A DNA stretch of 64,000 bases from Candidatus Delongbacteria bacterium. Its GTDB lineage: Bacteria; CAIWAD01. Positions 26,648 through 33,963 of this stretch are shown one piece after another. Under the pieces are notes generated by a model. The model had not been told where the DNA came from. It searched no databases and saw only the letters and a list, made by a program, of their open reading frames with translations. Position numbers and translations under genes: made by a program. The first letter of the stretch is position 1. Every line of letters begins with the position of its first letter. The stretch is taken from NCBI GenBank assembly GCA_041675285.1, contig JBAYTZ010000003.1, positions 62,001 through 126,000 of the forward strand, written 5' to 3'.

Positions 26648-27615
26648 GCGCGGGCACCCTCCTCTTGACGGCCTGCGGCGCCGGCCTGCTGGTCCTGGGC
26701 GCGGCCCGGGCGGACGAGAACAGCAACGGCGGCACCGCCGGCGCCCTGCGCCGGGTGGGCCAGGGCGCGGCCCTGATGGCCATGGGCAACGCGGGCGCGG
26801 CCTTTCCCATGGGCCCCGAATCCCGGCTGGTGAACCCGGCCCTGATCGGCTGGGGCCATGTCCGCAAGGCCGGCCTGGACTGGTACAAGCTCTCGCTGGA
26901 CCGCAGCCTGCTGGGCGTGCACGTCTCCTGGCCCCTGCGGCCCATGGGCGCCTTTGGGCTCAGCTACCAGCGGGCGGGCGTCTCGGACATCCCCGAGACC
27001 ACCACCTGGGGCGAGCCCACGGGCAACCAGATGGAAGCCTCGGACAACCTGTTCTCCTTCGGCGTGGCCCTGAACCCGGCGCGCTTTTTCGCGCTGGGCC
27101 TGAACATGAGCGTGCTCAGCAGCGGCTTCAGCGGGCTGGACGGTTCCACTGAAATGAAAGAGACCACCGCCGCCGTGGATCTGGGCCTCTCCGTCCGCCC
27201 CACCGACAAGGTCTGGGTGGGCCTGAGCCTGCAGAACCTGGGCGGTTCGCTGGCCTGGGATTCCAGCCCGCTCTGGGGCGCGGGCGGCTCCGGCGGGGAC
27301 GAGGACGAGCTGCCCGTCACCTTCACGCTGGGTCTGGCCGGGGAGTTCGTCCAGGAGCGCCTGCTGGTCGTGGCCGACTACGAGGCCACGGACGTGGACG
27401 CCTGGGACCTGCGCGGCGGGCTGGAGTGGCGCTCGCCGACAACTGAGCTGGGGCGCTGGGCGCTGCGGGCGGGCTGGGATGACGGCTCGCCGGCCCTGGG
27501 CCTGGGTTTCGCCTGGCCCTTCCAGACCTTCGAGGCCGGGCTGGACTACGCCGTCACCTTCCATGAGAACGATCCCGACGAGATCCACACCATCAGCTGG
27601 CGCGTGGCTTTCTAA
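26644..27615 (+). CDS. PorV/PorQ-like outer-membrane beta-barrel protein
   Basis: The protein has 323 residues. A signal-like N-terminus is followed by GALRRVGQGAALMAMGNAGAAFPMGPESRLVNPALIG, the glycine/alanine-rich plug with an NPA box seen in PorV/PorQ and the related FadL-like barrels. Amphipathic beta strands then alternate to the end, closing on an aromatic residue (WRVAF), as outer-membrane barrels do. In type IX systems PorV carries cargo to the attachment complex. This copy directly follows a sorting-domain protein (ATGA overlap). Assignment is by pattern, so FadL-type transport cannot be excluded. Confidence 0.72.
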   Translation: MSAGTLLLTACGAGLLVLGAARADENSNGGTAGALRRVGQGAALMAMGNAGAAFPMGPESRLVNPALIGWGHVRKAGLDWYKLSLDRSLLGVHVSWPLRPMGAFGLSYQRAGVSDIPETTTWGEPTGNQMEASDNLFSFGVALNPARFFALGLNMSVLSSGFSGLDGSTEMKETTAAVDLGLSVRPTDKVWVGLSLQNLGGSLAWDSSPLWGAGGSGGDEDELPVTFTLGLAGEFVQERLLVVADYEATDVDAWDLRGGLEWRSPTTELGRWALRAGWDDGSPALGLGFAWPFQTFEAGLDYAVTFHENDPDEIHTISWRVAF

Positions 27616-27634
27616 GCGGGCTTGAAGGAGCACG

Positions 27635-28537
27635 ATGAACACCACCCTCGCGCTGTCGGCCCTATTGCTGCTGGTCGGGACTTCCCGGGCGGCCACGGGC
27701 CTGGCCTTCCTCAAGATTGCCGCCGACGCGGGCTCCGCCGGACTGGGCGAGTCCACCGCCGGGGCCTGGGAAGACGCCCTCAGCCCGCTGCGCAACCCGG
27801 CCACGGCGCCCGCCGACGAGCGCTGGCACCTGGCCTTCACGCGCGCGGACTGGATCTTCGAGAGCGACTACTCGGCCCTGGCCGTGCAGCTGCCGCTGGG
27901 GCGCTGGTCGCTGGGCGCGGACCTGCGCGTGCTCACCATCGAGGACATCGAGCAGCGCGACTCCCCCGACCCGGAGCCGGAGGGCTACTACCGGGTGGAC
28001 GACCTGGCCTATGGCCTGCGGCTCTCGGCGCCGCTGGGCAAGTCCCTGCGGGCCGGCGCAGCCCTGCGCCGCGTCCAGGAGAAAATCAACCAGGAGGACT
28101 CGCGCGGCTGGGTGGGGGACCTCGGGCTGCGCTGGGAGCGCCCGGGCGCGGATCCCTCGCGCCTGCTGGGCGTGTCGCTTGCCGTGCGCAACCTGGGCTC
28201 CAGCTCCGAGTTCGTCGACGAATCGCCGGATCCGCCCCGGACCTTCAGTCTGGGAGTGGAGCGGCGCGGCCCCCTGCCGCTGGTGGGCTGGACCACCAGC
28301 CTGCAGGCCGAGGCGCGTCAGTTGCAGGATGAGGACACCCATCTCCATCTTGGGGTCCAGACCTTCCCGGTGGGCGGGCTGGCGCTCCGCGGCGGCTGGA
28401 TGACCGGCTACGACGAGCGCGGCGGCACGCTGGGAGTGGGCTTCGTCTGGCGCCAGATGAAGCTGGACTACGCCTGGCTGCCCTTCCGCAACGCGCTGAA
28501 CGACAGCCACCGCTTCACGTTCTCCTTTGCCATGTGA
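27635..28537 (+). CDS. Second PorV/PorQ-like outer-membrane beta-barrel protein
   Basis: The protein has 300 residues: signal peptide MNTTLALSALLLLVGTSRAA, then FLKIAADAGSAGLGESTAGAWEDALSPLRNPA, which matches the PorV-family start (small-residue-rich, then NPA). Repeated amphipathic strands follow and the end is aromatic (HRFTFSFAM). GAAGGAG sits before the ATG. It lies 19 nt after the first barrel gene, in the same operon. Two related barrels behind a sorting-domain protein suggest a dedicated export or surface-attachment unit (inference). Confidence 0.78.
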   Translation: MNTTLALSALLLLVGTSRAATGLAFLKIAADAGSAGLGESTAGAWEDALSPLRNPATAPADERWHLAFTRADWIFESDYSALAVQLPLGRWSLGADLRVLTIEDIEQRDSPDPEPEGYYRVDDLAYGLRLSAPLGKSLRAGAALRRVQEKINQEDSRGWVGDLGLRWERPGADPSRLLGVSLAVRNLGSSSEFVDESPDPPRTFSLGVERRGPLPLVGWTTSLQAEARQLQDEDTHLHLGVQTFPVGGLALRGGWMTGYDERGGTLGVGFVWRQMKLDYAWLPFRNALNDSHRFTFSFAM

Positions 28538-28590
28538 CACCGCCCGGGCGGTGGAATAGATCAGCGACAGTGTTTGAAGGAGCATTCGCA

Positions 28591-29706
28591 ATGGCCAAAT
28601 ATCGGATCGCCTGGCTGCCGGGTGACGGCGTGGGCAACGACGTGATGGACGCCACCCGCCCCGTGCTGGAGGCCCTGGGCTTCGACGCGGAGTACATCCA
28701 CGGCGACATCGGCTGGGAATATTGGTGCCGCGAGGGCAACCCGCTGCCCGACCGCACGCTGGAGGTGCTGCGCAACACGGACGCCGCGCTGTTCGGCGCC
28801 ATCACGTCCAAGCCCAAGGAAGAGGCGGTGGAGGAGCTGGCTCCCGAGCTGCGCGGCAAGGGCCTGGACTACTTCAGCCCCATCGTGCGCCTGCGGCAGG
28901 AGTTCAACCTTCACACCAACCTGCGGCCCTGCAAGGCCTACCCGGGCAATCCGCTCAACTTCAAGGAAGGCATCGACCTGGTGATCTTCCGCGAGAACTC
29001 GGAGGGCAGCTACAGCGGCGTCGAGTTCCACCCGCTGCCCCAGCAGGTCTACGATGCGCTCTGCCTCAATCCGAAGATGAAGAAGTTCGGCGCCGCCGGG
29101 CTGGAGAACATCGCCCTTTCCACGCGCATCGTGACGCGCCAGGGCTGCCAGCGCATCGTGCGCGGCGCCTTCGAGTTCGCGCGCAAGTTCGGCCGCAAGA
29201 GCGTGACCATCGTGGAGAAGCCCAATGTCCTGCGTGAGACGGGCGGCCTGATGGTGCGCGAGGCCCGCAAGATCGCCGCCGAGTACCCGGAAATCCCCAT
29301 GTGGGAGACCAACATCGACGCGCAGTGCATGTGGCTGCTCAAGAACCCCTTCGACTATGACGTGATGGTGGCCGAGAACATGTTCGGCGACATCATCAGC
29401 GACCTGGCGGCCCAGCTGGTGGGCGGCCTGGGCTTCGCCGCCAGCGGCAACATCGGGGACAACTACGCGGTCTTCGAGCCCACCCACGGCAGCGCGCCCA
29501 AGTACTTCGGCAAGAACAAGGTCAATCCCATGGCCATGTTCCTCACGGCCAAGATGATGCTGGACTGGCTGGGCGAGACGAAGAAGGCCGAGCAGCTGGA
29601 AGCCGCCATCGCCGCCGTGTTGCAGGACGGCCAGGCCCGCACCTACGACATGGGCGGCACCACGGGCACGCGCGAGATGGGGCTGGCGGTCATCGCCAAA
29701 CTGTAA
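28591..29706 (+). CDS. Isocitrate/isopropylmalate-family dehydrogenase
   Basis: The protein has 371 residues from the ATG with GAAGGAG 8 nt upstream. It is an NAD(P)-dependent beta-decarboxylating dehydrogenase. Seen: PGDGVGNDV near the N-terminus, substrate-loop RPCKAYPGNPL, FRENSEGSYSGVEF, metal-binding DIISDLAAQLVGGLGFAASGNIGD, and nucleotide-binding EPTHGSAPKYFGKNKVNPMA. The RENSEG segment places it with NAD-type isocitrate or homoisocitrate/tartrate-like enzymes rather than classical LeuB, but I cannot settle the substrate by eye. No leucine or lysine biosynthesis genes are adjacent, so a TCA-cycle isocitrate dehydrogenase is the best guess. Confidence 0.85.
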   Translation: MAKYRIAWLPGDGVGNDVMDATRPVLEALGFDAEYIHGDIGWEYWCREGNPLPDRTLEVLRNTDAALFGAITSKPKEEAVEELAPELRGKGLDYFSPIVRLRQEFNLHTNLRPCKAYPGNPLNFKEGIDLVIFRENSEGSYSGVEFHPLPQQVYDALCLNPKMKKFGAAGLENIALSTRIVTRQGCQRIVRGAFEFARKFGRKSVTIVEKPNVLRETGGLMVREARKIAAEYPEIPMWETNIDAQCMWLLKNPFDYDVMVAENMFGDIISDLAAQLVGGLGFAASGNIGDNYAVFEPTHGSAPKYFGKNKVNPMAMFLTAKMMLDWLGETKKAEQLEAAIAAVLQDGQARTYDMGGTTGTREMGLAVIAKL

Positions 29707-29743
29707 TCGACCACTGGACCGGACCGGTGGCCGCGGGAGATCC

Positions 29744-30373
29744 GTGACACCTGCCGACAACAGACGACCGCGCCGCGGAGCGGGCCCCCACCGGCCCGCT
29801 TCGCGGCCTTTTTTGTTCCTGGGCTTGCTCGTGGCCTGCGGCTGCGCGCTCTTCGAGCCCCGGGACAGCCGGCGCCCCGACGAGGGCGAGGAGCTGGACT
29901 GGCGGCCGCCCATCAGTCCGGACGCCGTGCTGGAAAACCTGGGCACGGTGGTCCAGGCGCTGGAGCCCGGGCTCTACGAGGAGCTGCTGGCGGACAGCGG
30001 CTGGGCGCGCTCTTTCCGCTTCGTGGGCGACGCGGCCGCCTCCGGCGGCGAAACTCACTGGGGCCTGGAGGAGGAGCTGGGCGCCTGGCAGCGGCTGACG
30101 GACCAGTACCGCGCGGCCGAAGTGCGGCCGCTGCTCAGTCTCCTGCGGACGGACTCGCTGCTGGCCGGGGACTCGGCCAGCTACTCGGTGGACTACCGGC
30201 TGGATTTCCCCGCCAGCGCCGACCAGCTGGCCGGGAGCTACGCCGGCACCCTGCGCCTCACCCTCTCGCGCAGCCTGCGCACGGGGGACTGGGCCATCCA
30301 CCTCTGGGAGGACTGGGGCGCCGACAGCCTGGCCTCCTGGACGCAGCTGAAACAGGCCTTCCTATGGCCTTGA
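29744..30373 (+). CDS. Putative lipoprotein, unknown function
   Basis: The protein has 209 residues with a GTG start (GGGAGA just upstream). After a basic, proline-rich start, a hydrophobic stretch FLFLGLLVACGC holds a lipobox-like Cys. The remainder is acidic and likely periplasmic, with a pattern (VLENLGTVVQALEPGLYEELL) shared with the next gene (VGGLLENFRSAYIHRDSLRY). The two are probably related small lipoproteins of the same operon. Confidence 0.65.
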   Translation: MTPADNRRPRRGAGPHRPASRPFLFLGLLVACGCALFEPRDSRRPDEGEELDWRPPISPDAVLENLGTVVQALEPGLYEELLADSGWARSFRFVGDAAASGGETHWGLEEELGAWQRLTDQYRAAEVRPLLSLLRTDSLLAGDSASYSVDYRLDFPASADQLAGSYAGTLRLTLSRSLRTGDWAIHLWEDWGADSLASWTQLKQAFLWP

Positions 30374-30378
30374 GCTTG

Positions 30379-30516
30379 AACCACAGAGGCACGGAGACAC
30401 AGTGGAGGCCCCTGAAGGAGAAGATGGCTCCGCCTGGATTGCCGGCCAATGATCCAAGGCGACAGGATCCAAAGTTCAAACGCTCCCTCTCTGTGCCTCT
30501 GTGCCTCTGTGGTGTT
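30379..30516. repeat. MITE-like inverted-repeat element 1
   Basis: Left arm 30379-30402 (AACCACAGAGGCACGG then AGACACAG) and right arm 30488-30516 are inverted copies of an ACCACAGAGGCAC-type repeat. They bracket about 85 nt. The element lies across the junction of the two lipoprotein genes. A shorter relative occurs at 35989-36070 and an AT-rich relative at 40454-41005. Confidence 0.7.
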
Positions 30517-31014
30517 CTCCTGATGCTCCAGGGATCGTGCGAGAATCCCTTCGCCCCACCCCTGGGCGACCCCACCAGCCTCTGGACGGACCAGAGCACC
30601 GTGGGGGGGCTGCTGGAGAACTTCCGCAGCGCCTACATCCACCGCGACAGCCTGCGCTACGCCGAATGTCTGGCCTGCCCGGACTACCAGTTCAACTACT
30701 TCAACACCGAGCTGGGCGAGTACGAGATGATGCCGCGGGAGACGGATCTGGTCTCCACGGGCCGGCTCTTTCGGCATTACAACGAAGTAGACCTGCGCTG
30801 GGTGGGCCTGGGCGATGAACTGGCCGCGCTGGAGACAGCGGACTCGCTGATCCACTTCACCCTGCTCTTCGAGCTGCGCCTGGACCAGGAGCTGATCACG
30901 GGACACGCCAATTTCAGCGTGGTGAAGGCCGCACAGGTTGTTGAGTTCTGCCAAAGTCCGATCTTTGCCGACGAGCCGGTCTTCCGCATCATCCAGTGGG
31001 ACGACGATTTGTGA
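30424..31014 (+). CDS. Putative lipoprotein whose signal peptide comes from a repeat arm
   Basis: From the ATG at 30424 (AAGGAG 3 nt upstream) the protein has 196 residues. An in-frame ATG at 30364 would start inside the previous gene and read through the repeat's left arm, giving 216 residues. The N-terminus runs through RRQDPKFKRSLSVPLCLCGVLLMLQGSC, with a plausible lipobox at QGSC. The hydrophobic core SLSVPLCLCGVLL is encoded by the right arm of repeat element 1. The mature part (LLENFRSAYIHRDSLRYAECL...) resembles the preceding lipoprotein and DUF-type periplasmic proteins. The next gene starts within its stop codon. Confidence 0.68.
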   Translation: MAPPGLPANDPRRQDPKFKRSLSVPLCLCGVLLMLQGSCENPFAPPLGDPTSLWTDQSTVGGLLENFRSAYIHRDSLRYAECLACPDYQFNYFNTELGEYEMMPRETDLVSTGRLFRHYNEVDLRWVGLGDELAALETADSLIHFTLLFELRLDQELITGHANFSVVKAAQVVEFCQSPIFADEPVFRIIQWDDDL

Positions 31015-31850
31015 CACGCCCCCACGGCCTGCCAGCACTGCTTCTCCTTCTCCTCCTGGGCTGGGTGGGTGGCGCGAGCCATGCCGCCGGACGCATCCTG
31101 CTCATCCTGGACGACATGGGCCACGGCTACGGCCGCGCCCGGCTGGAGTCCTGCTTCGCGCTGCCGCCGACGGTCGCCTTCTCCATCATCCCGGGCACGG
31201 CGCAGGCCGCCCGGACCGCCGCGCGCTGCACGGAGCAGGGCCGCGACTACCTGGCCCACCTGCCCTGGCAGCCGCTGCAGCCCGAGGGCCCGCCCGAACG
31301 CCTGCTGGCCCGGGTGGACACGTCGCCGGAGCGGCTGGCCCGGATCCTGGAGCAGACCCGGCGCGAACTGCCCGCGCTGGTGGGGGCCAACAACCACCAG
31401 GGTTCGCGGGCCTGCCTGGACTCCGCGTTCCTGGAACGCTTCGCCCTGGCCTGGCAGCCGCTGGGCCTGCCCTTCGTGGACAGCCGCACGGTGGCGGGTT
31501 CCCGGGTGCCGGCCGAGCTGGGCGCCGCGGGCATCGCGGTCTTCGAAAACCAGCTCTTCCTGGATCACGTGGACGAGCGCGGCGCCATCGCCGAGAAACT
31601 GGCGGAGCTGGAGCAGCTGGCCCGGCGGCGGGAGTTGACCATCGCCATCGCGCACCCGCGCCCCAACACCCTGGCGCTGCTGGGGCCCTGGGCCGCCCGC
31701 TTGCCCGCGGGACTGGAGCTGGTCTCCGCCACCGCGGCCCTGTTGTCCCCGCCGGCCCGGGACTGGCTGGCCCAGGGACGGACCCCGTGGCCGGGCGTAC
31801 CCTGGTCGGCGCCGGCTGTCCCGGCCGGCCACAGCGAGCAGGAGGATTGA
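31011..31850 (+). CDS. Divergent polysaccharide deacetylase (YibQ-like)
   Basis: The protein has 279 residues from a GTG that overlaps the upstream stop (GTGA); a GTG at 30996 is an alternative. A signal peptide (PALLLLLLLGWVGGASHAA) precedes the domain. RILLILDDMGHGYGRA is the strand with the DD-G motif of the divergent deacetylase family. PPTVAFSIIPGTAQA, the histidine motif AHLPWQPLQP, GANNHQGSRAC and IAIAHPRPNTLALL follow, as in YibQ proteins. These are periplasmic, of the NodB-related TIM-barrel-like fold. They often sit near envelope genes. Activity on a glycan is inferred only. Confidence 0.85.
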   Translation: MTRPHGLPALLLLLLLGWVGGASHAAGRILLILDDMGHGYGRARLESCFALPPTVAFSIIPGTAQAARTAARCTEQGRDYLAHLPWQPLQPEGPPERLLARVDTSPERLARILEQTRRELPALVGANNHQGSRACLDSAFLERFALAWQPLGLPFVDSRTVAGSRVPAELGAAGIAVFENQLFLDHVDERGAIAEKLAELEQLARRRELTIAIAHPRPNTLALLGPWAARLPAGLELVSATAALLSPPARDWLAQGRTPWPGVPWSAPAVPAGHSEQED

Positions 31851-31851
31851 G

Positions 31852-32565
31852 ATGCGTCTTGGAGTGAACATCGACCACATCGCCACGCTGCGCCAGGCCC
31901 GGCGCGGCCTGGAGCCGGATCCCGTCCACGCCGTGGGCATCGTGGAGCGCGCGGGGGCCGACGGGCTGGTCTGCCACCTGCGGGAGGACCGCCGCCACAT
32001 CCAGGACCGCGACCTGCGGCTGATCCGCGAGCTGGTCACCACCCACCTGAACCTGGAGATGGCCGCCACCGAGGAGATGGTGCGCATCGCCCTGGACGCC
32101 GCGCCGGACATGGTGACCCTGGTGCCCGAGCGCCGCGAGGAGGTGACCACCGAGGGCGGGCTGAACCTCAAGTCCGGCGGCGAGGAGCTGGCGCGCCAGA
32201 TCCGCGTGCTGCGCAACCACGGGCTGGTGGTCAGCGTGTTCATCGATCCGGACCTGGACCAGGTGCGCGAGGCCAAGCGCCTGGGCGCCCAGTTCGTGGA
32301 GCTGCACACGGGCGACTACAGCCAGCAGCGCGGCGAAGAGGAATTGGAGCAAGCCGCCGAGCGCATCCGCGAGGCCGCCATCGCCGCGCGCCGTTTCGGC
32401 CTGCGGGTGAGCGCCGGCCATGGCCTCAACTACCACAACGTGGCGCGCATCGCCGCCATGCCCGAGATCGAGGAACTCAACATCGGCCACAGCATCCTGG
32501 CGCGCGCGGTCTTCACCGGCGTCGAGCGCGCCGTGCAGGACATGCTGCGGGCCATCGGGCGGTAG
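31852..32565 (+). CDS. pdxJ: Pyridoxine 5'-phosphate synthase PdxJ
   Basis: The protein has 237 residues, the normal PdxJ length. It condenses 1-deoxyxylulose 5-phosphate with 3-amino-1-hydroxyacetone phosphate in DXP-dependent vitamin B6 synthesis. Family marks: LGVNIDHIATLRQARRG, GADGLVCHLREDRRHI, NLEMAATEEM, VTLVPERREEVTTEGGL, VELHTGDYS, SAGHGLNYHNV and LNIGHSILARA. The start follows the upstream stop by 1 nt, so it belongs to the same operon as the deacetylase. It also supplies the PLP needed by the tryptophanase about 1.4 kb downstream. Confidence 0.96.
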   Translation: MRLGVNIDHIATLRQARRGLEPDPVHAVGIVERAGADGLVCHLREDRRHIQDRDLRLIRELVTTHLNLEMAATEEMVRIALDAAPDMVTLVPERREEVTTEGGLNLKSGGEELARQIRVLRNHGLVVSVFIDPDLDQVREAKRLGAQFVELHTGDYSQQRGEEELEQAAERIREAAIAARRFGLRVSAGHGLNYHNVARIAAMPEIEELNIGHSILARAVFTGVERAVQDMLRAIGR

Positions 32566-32608
32566 AAAGGCCAGTGGACGCGGTGGGAACGTCTGTCATC
32601 CCACAGGA

Positions 32609-32640
32609 TCTGTCATCCCAGCGAAAGCTGGGATCCCATG
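32609..32640. repeat. Left 32-bp inverted repeat of the low-GC cassette
   Basis: It matches the reverse complement of 33827-33858 at 31 of 32 positions. It contains ATCCCAGC-GAAA-GCTGGGAT, an 8-bp stem closed by a GNRA-type tetraloop, like widespread REP-type repeats. A degenerate second piece (GTCATCCCA) lies just before it at 32596. Confidence 0.85.
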
Positions 32641-32698
32641 GCAAACCAGAGTCTCGACGCGCAGCATTGAACAGGACAATTTGGGCGGAGGAATGACA

Positions 32699-33784
32699 AT
32701 GGGATTCGATGAGAAAATCCATGGCTTGATTCAGCGCCTGCCTTCACTGATCGATCACCTTCCCACTGAAGAGGCCACCAAGAACGCCCTAGTTATGCCC
32801 TTCATTGCGGCGCTTGGCTATGACGTCTTCAATCCACACGAGGTCGTGCCCGAGTTCACGGCGGATGTGGGTCTGAAGAAAGGCGAGAAGGTCGACTACG
32901 CGATCAAGCGCGATGGGGAGATCATCATTCTCTTTGAGTGCAAGAAGGTCAAGACCGACCTGAGCCACGCCGAGATGAGTCAGCTGTTCAGGTACTTCGT
33001 TGTGACCAAGGCGCGCATCGCAATCCTCACAAACGGCGTCAACTATTGGTTCTACTCAGACCTGGAAGAGCCGAACAAGATGGATCAGCGGCCGTTCCTG
33101 GAGTTGGATCTCAGCGATCCAAAACCTGCTGATCTGACGGAAGTGAAGCGCCTTGCGCGAGATGAGTTCAATTTGGACCGCATGTTGAGTGCGGCGAATG
33201 ATCTCAAGTATCTGTCAATCTGCAAGAAAATCCTGGCCGCTCAGATTGAACAGCCCGACGAAGAGCTCGTCAGGTTCTTCTATGCAAGGGCAACCACCGG
33301 TGGTCGATTCACCGCTTCCATCAAGGAGCAATTCACTGCGCTCGTAACACGGTCTTTCCAGCAGTTCATTAGCGAGAAAATCAGCGACCGACTTCGGTCT
33401 GCGCTTCAGAATGAGAGCAATGTCTCATTGCCAATGACTGAGATGGCTGGTCCTGAGATAGTTGAGTTGATTCCAGAGGAAAAGTGCGTGACAACTGAGG
33501 CCGAGGCCGAGGGGTATCGCATTGTTCGTGCCATTGTCTGTCGGAATGTTGCACCAGAACGAGTCGTCATGCGCGACTCTCAGACGTACTGCGGAATTCT
33601 ACTTGATGACAACAATCGTAAGCCGATCTGCCGTTTAAGATTCAATGCCAAACAAAAGTACCTGGGAGTGTTTGGCGCTGACAAGCAAGAGACGAAGATC
33701 CCCATCCTAGAGTTGACCGAGATCTACAAGCATGCGGATGAACTGCTCGCGACTGTGGCTTCGTATGATCAACAGAAGAGCTAG
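32699..33784 (+). CDS. HsdR-N-like PD-(D/E)xK protein in a low-GC cassette
   Basis: The protein has 361 residues from the ATG at 32699, with GGAGG 7 nt upstream; an ATG 6 nt earlier is too close to that site. Residues about 1-160 are the type I restriction HsdR N-terminal nuclease fold (stand-alone COG4748-like). Seen: TEEATKNALVMPFIAALGYDVFNP, then KVDYAIKRDGEIIILFECKK with the D...ExK catalytic pattern, and a nucleotide/strand segment ARIAILTNGVNYWFYSDL. No helicase or methylase partner is present. Base composition is clearly more AT-rich than all neighbours, and the gene fits exactly between two inverted repeats, so recent acquisition is likely. Role: unknown, possibly orphan defence or cassette maintenance. 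Confidence 0.8.
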   Translation: MGFDEKIHGLIQRLPSLIDHLPTEEATKNALVMPFIAALGYDVFNPHEVVPEFTADVGLKKGEKVDYAIKRDGEIIILFECKKVKTDLSHAEMSQLFRYFVVTKARIAILTNGVNYWFYSDLEEPNKMDQRPFLELDLSDPKPADLTEVKRLARDEFNLDRMLSAANDLKYLSICKKILAAQIEQPDEELVRFFYARATTGGRFTASIKEQFTALVTRSFQQFISEKISDRLRSALQNESNVSLPMTEMAGPEIVELIPEEKCVTTEAEAEGYRIVRAIVCRNVAPERVVMRDSQTYCGILLDDNNRKPICRLRFNAKQKYLGVFGADKQETKIPILELTEIYKHADELLATVASYDQQKS

Positions 33785-33826
33785 CCAAACCCAGATGCCG
33801 TGAGGCGCCTGGAGAACTGCACGGCC

Positions 33827-33858
33827 CATAGGATCCCAGCTTTCGCTGGGATGACAGA
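33827..33858. repeat. Right 32-bp inverted repeat of the low-GC cassette
   Basis: Inverted partner of 32609-32640 (31/32 identical). It lies 42 nt after the stop of the HsdR-N-like gene. Beyond it, to about 33930, are further degenerate ATGACAG / GATGCCGG repeats of the same kind. Confidence 0.85.
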
Positions 33859-33930
33859 AAGGCCAGGATGTCAGAGATGCCGGATTGACTGAGATGCCGG
33901 AATGACAGAAGTGCTGGGATGACAGGACCG
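33859..33930. repeat. Degenerate REP-like repeat cluster
   Basis: Short direct repeats (GAGATGCCGGA twice, and several ATGACAG units) continue the repeat family bounding the cassette. No coding potential is seen. Confidence 0.55.
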
Positions 33931-33963
33931 TAAGCAATTCCCAATAGATGAGACGAGGAGCAG

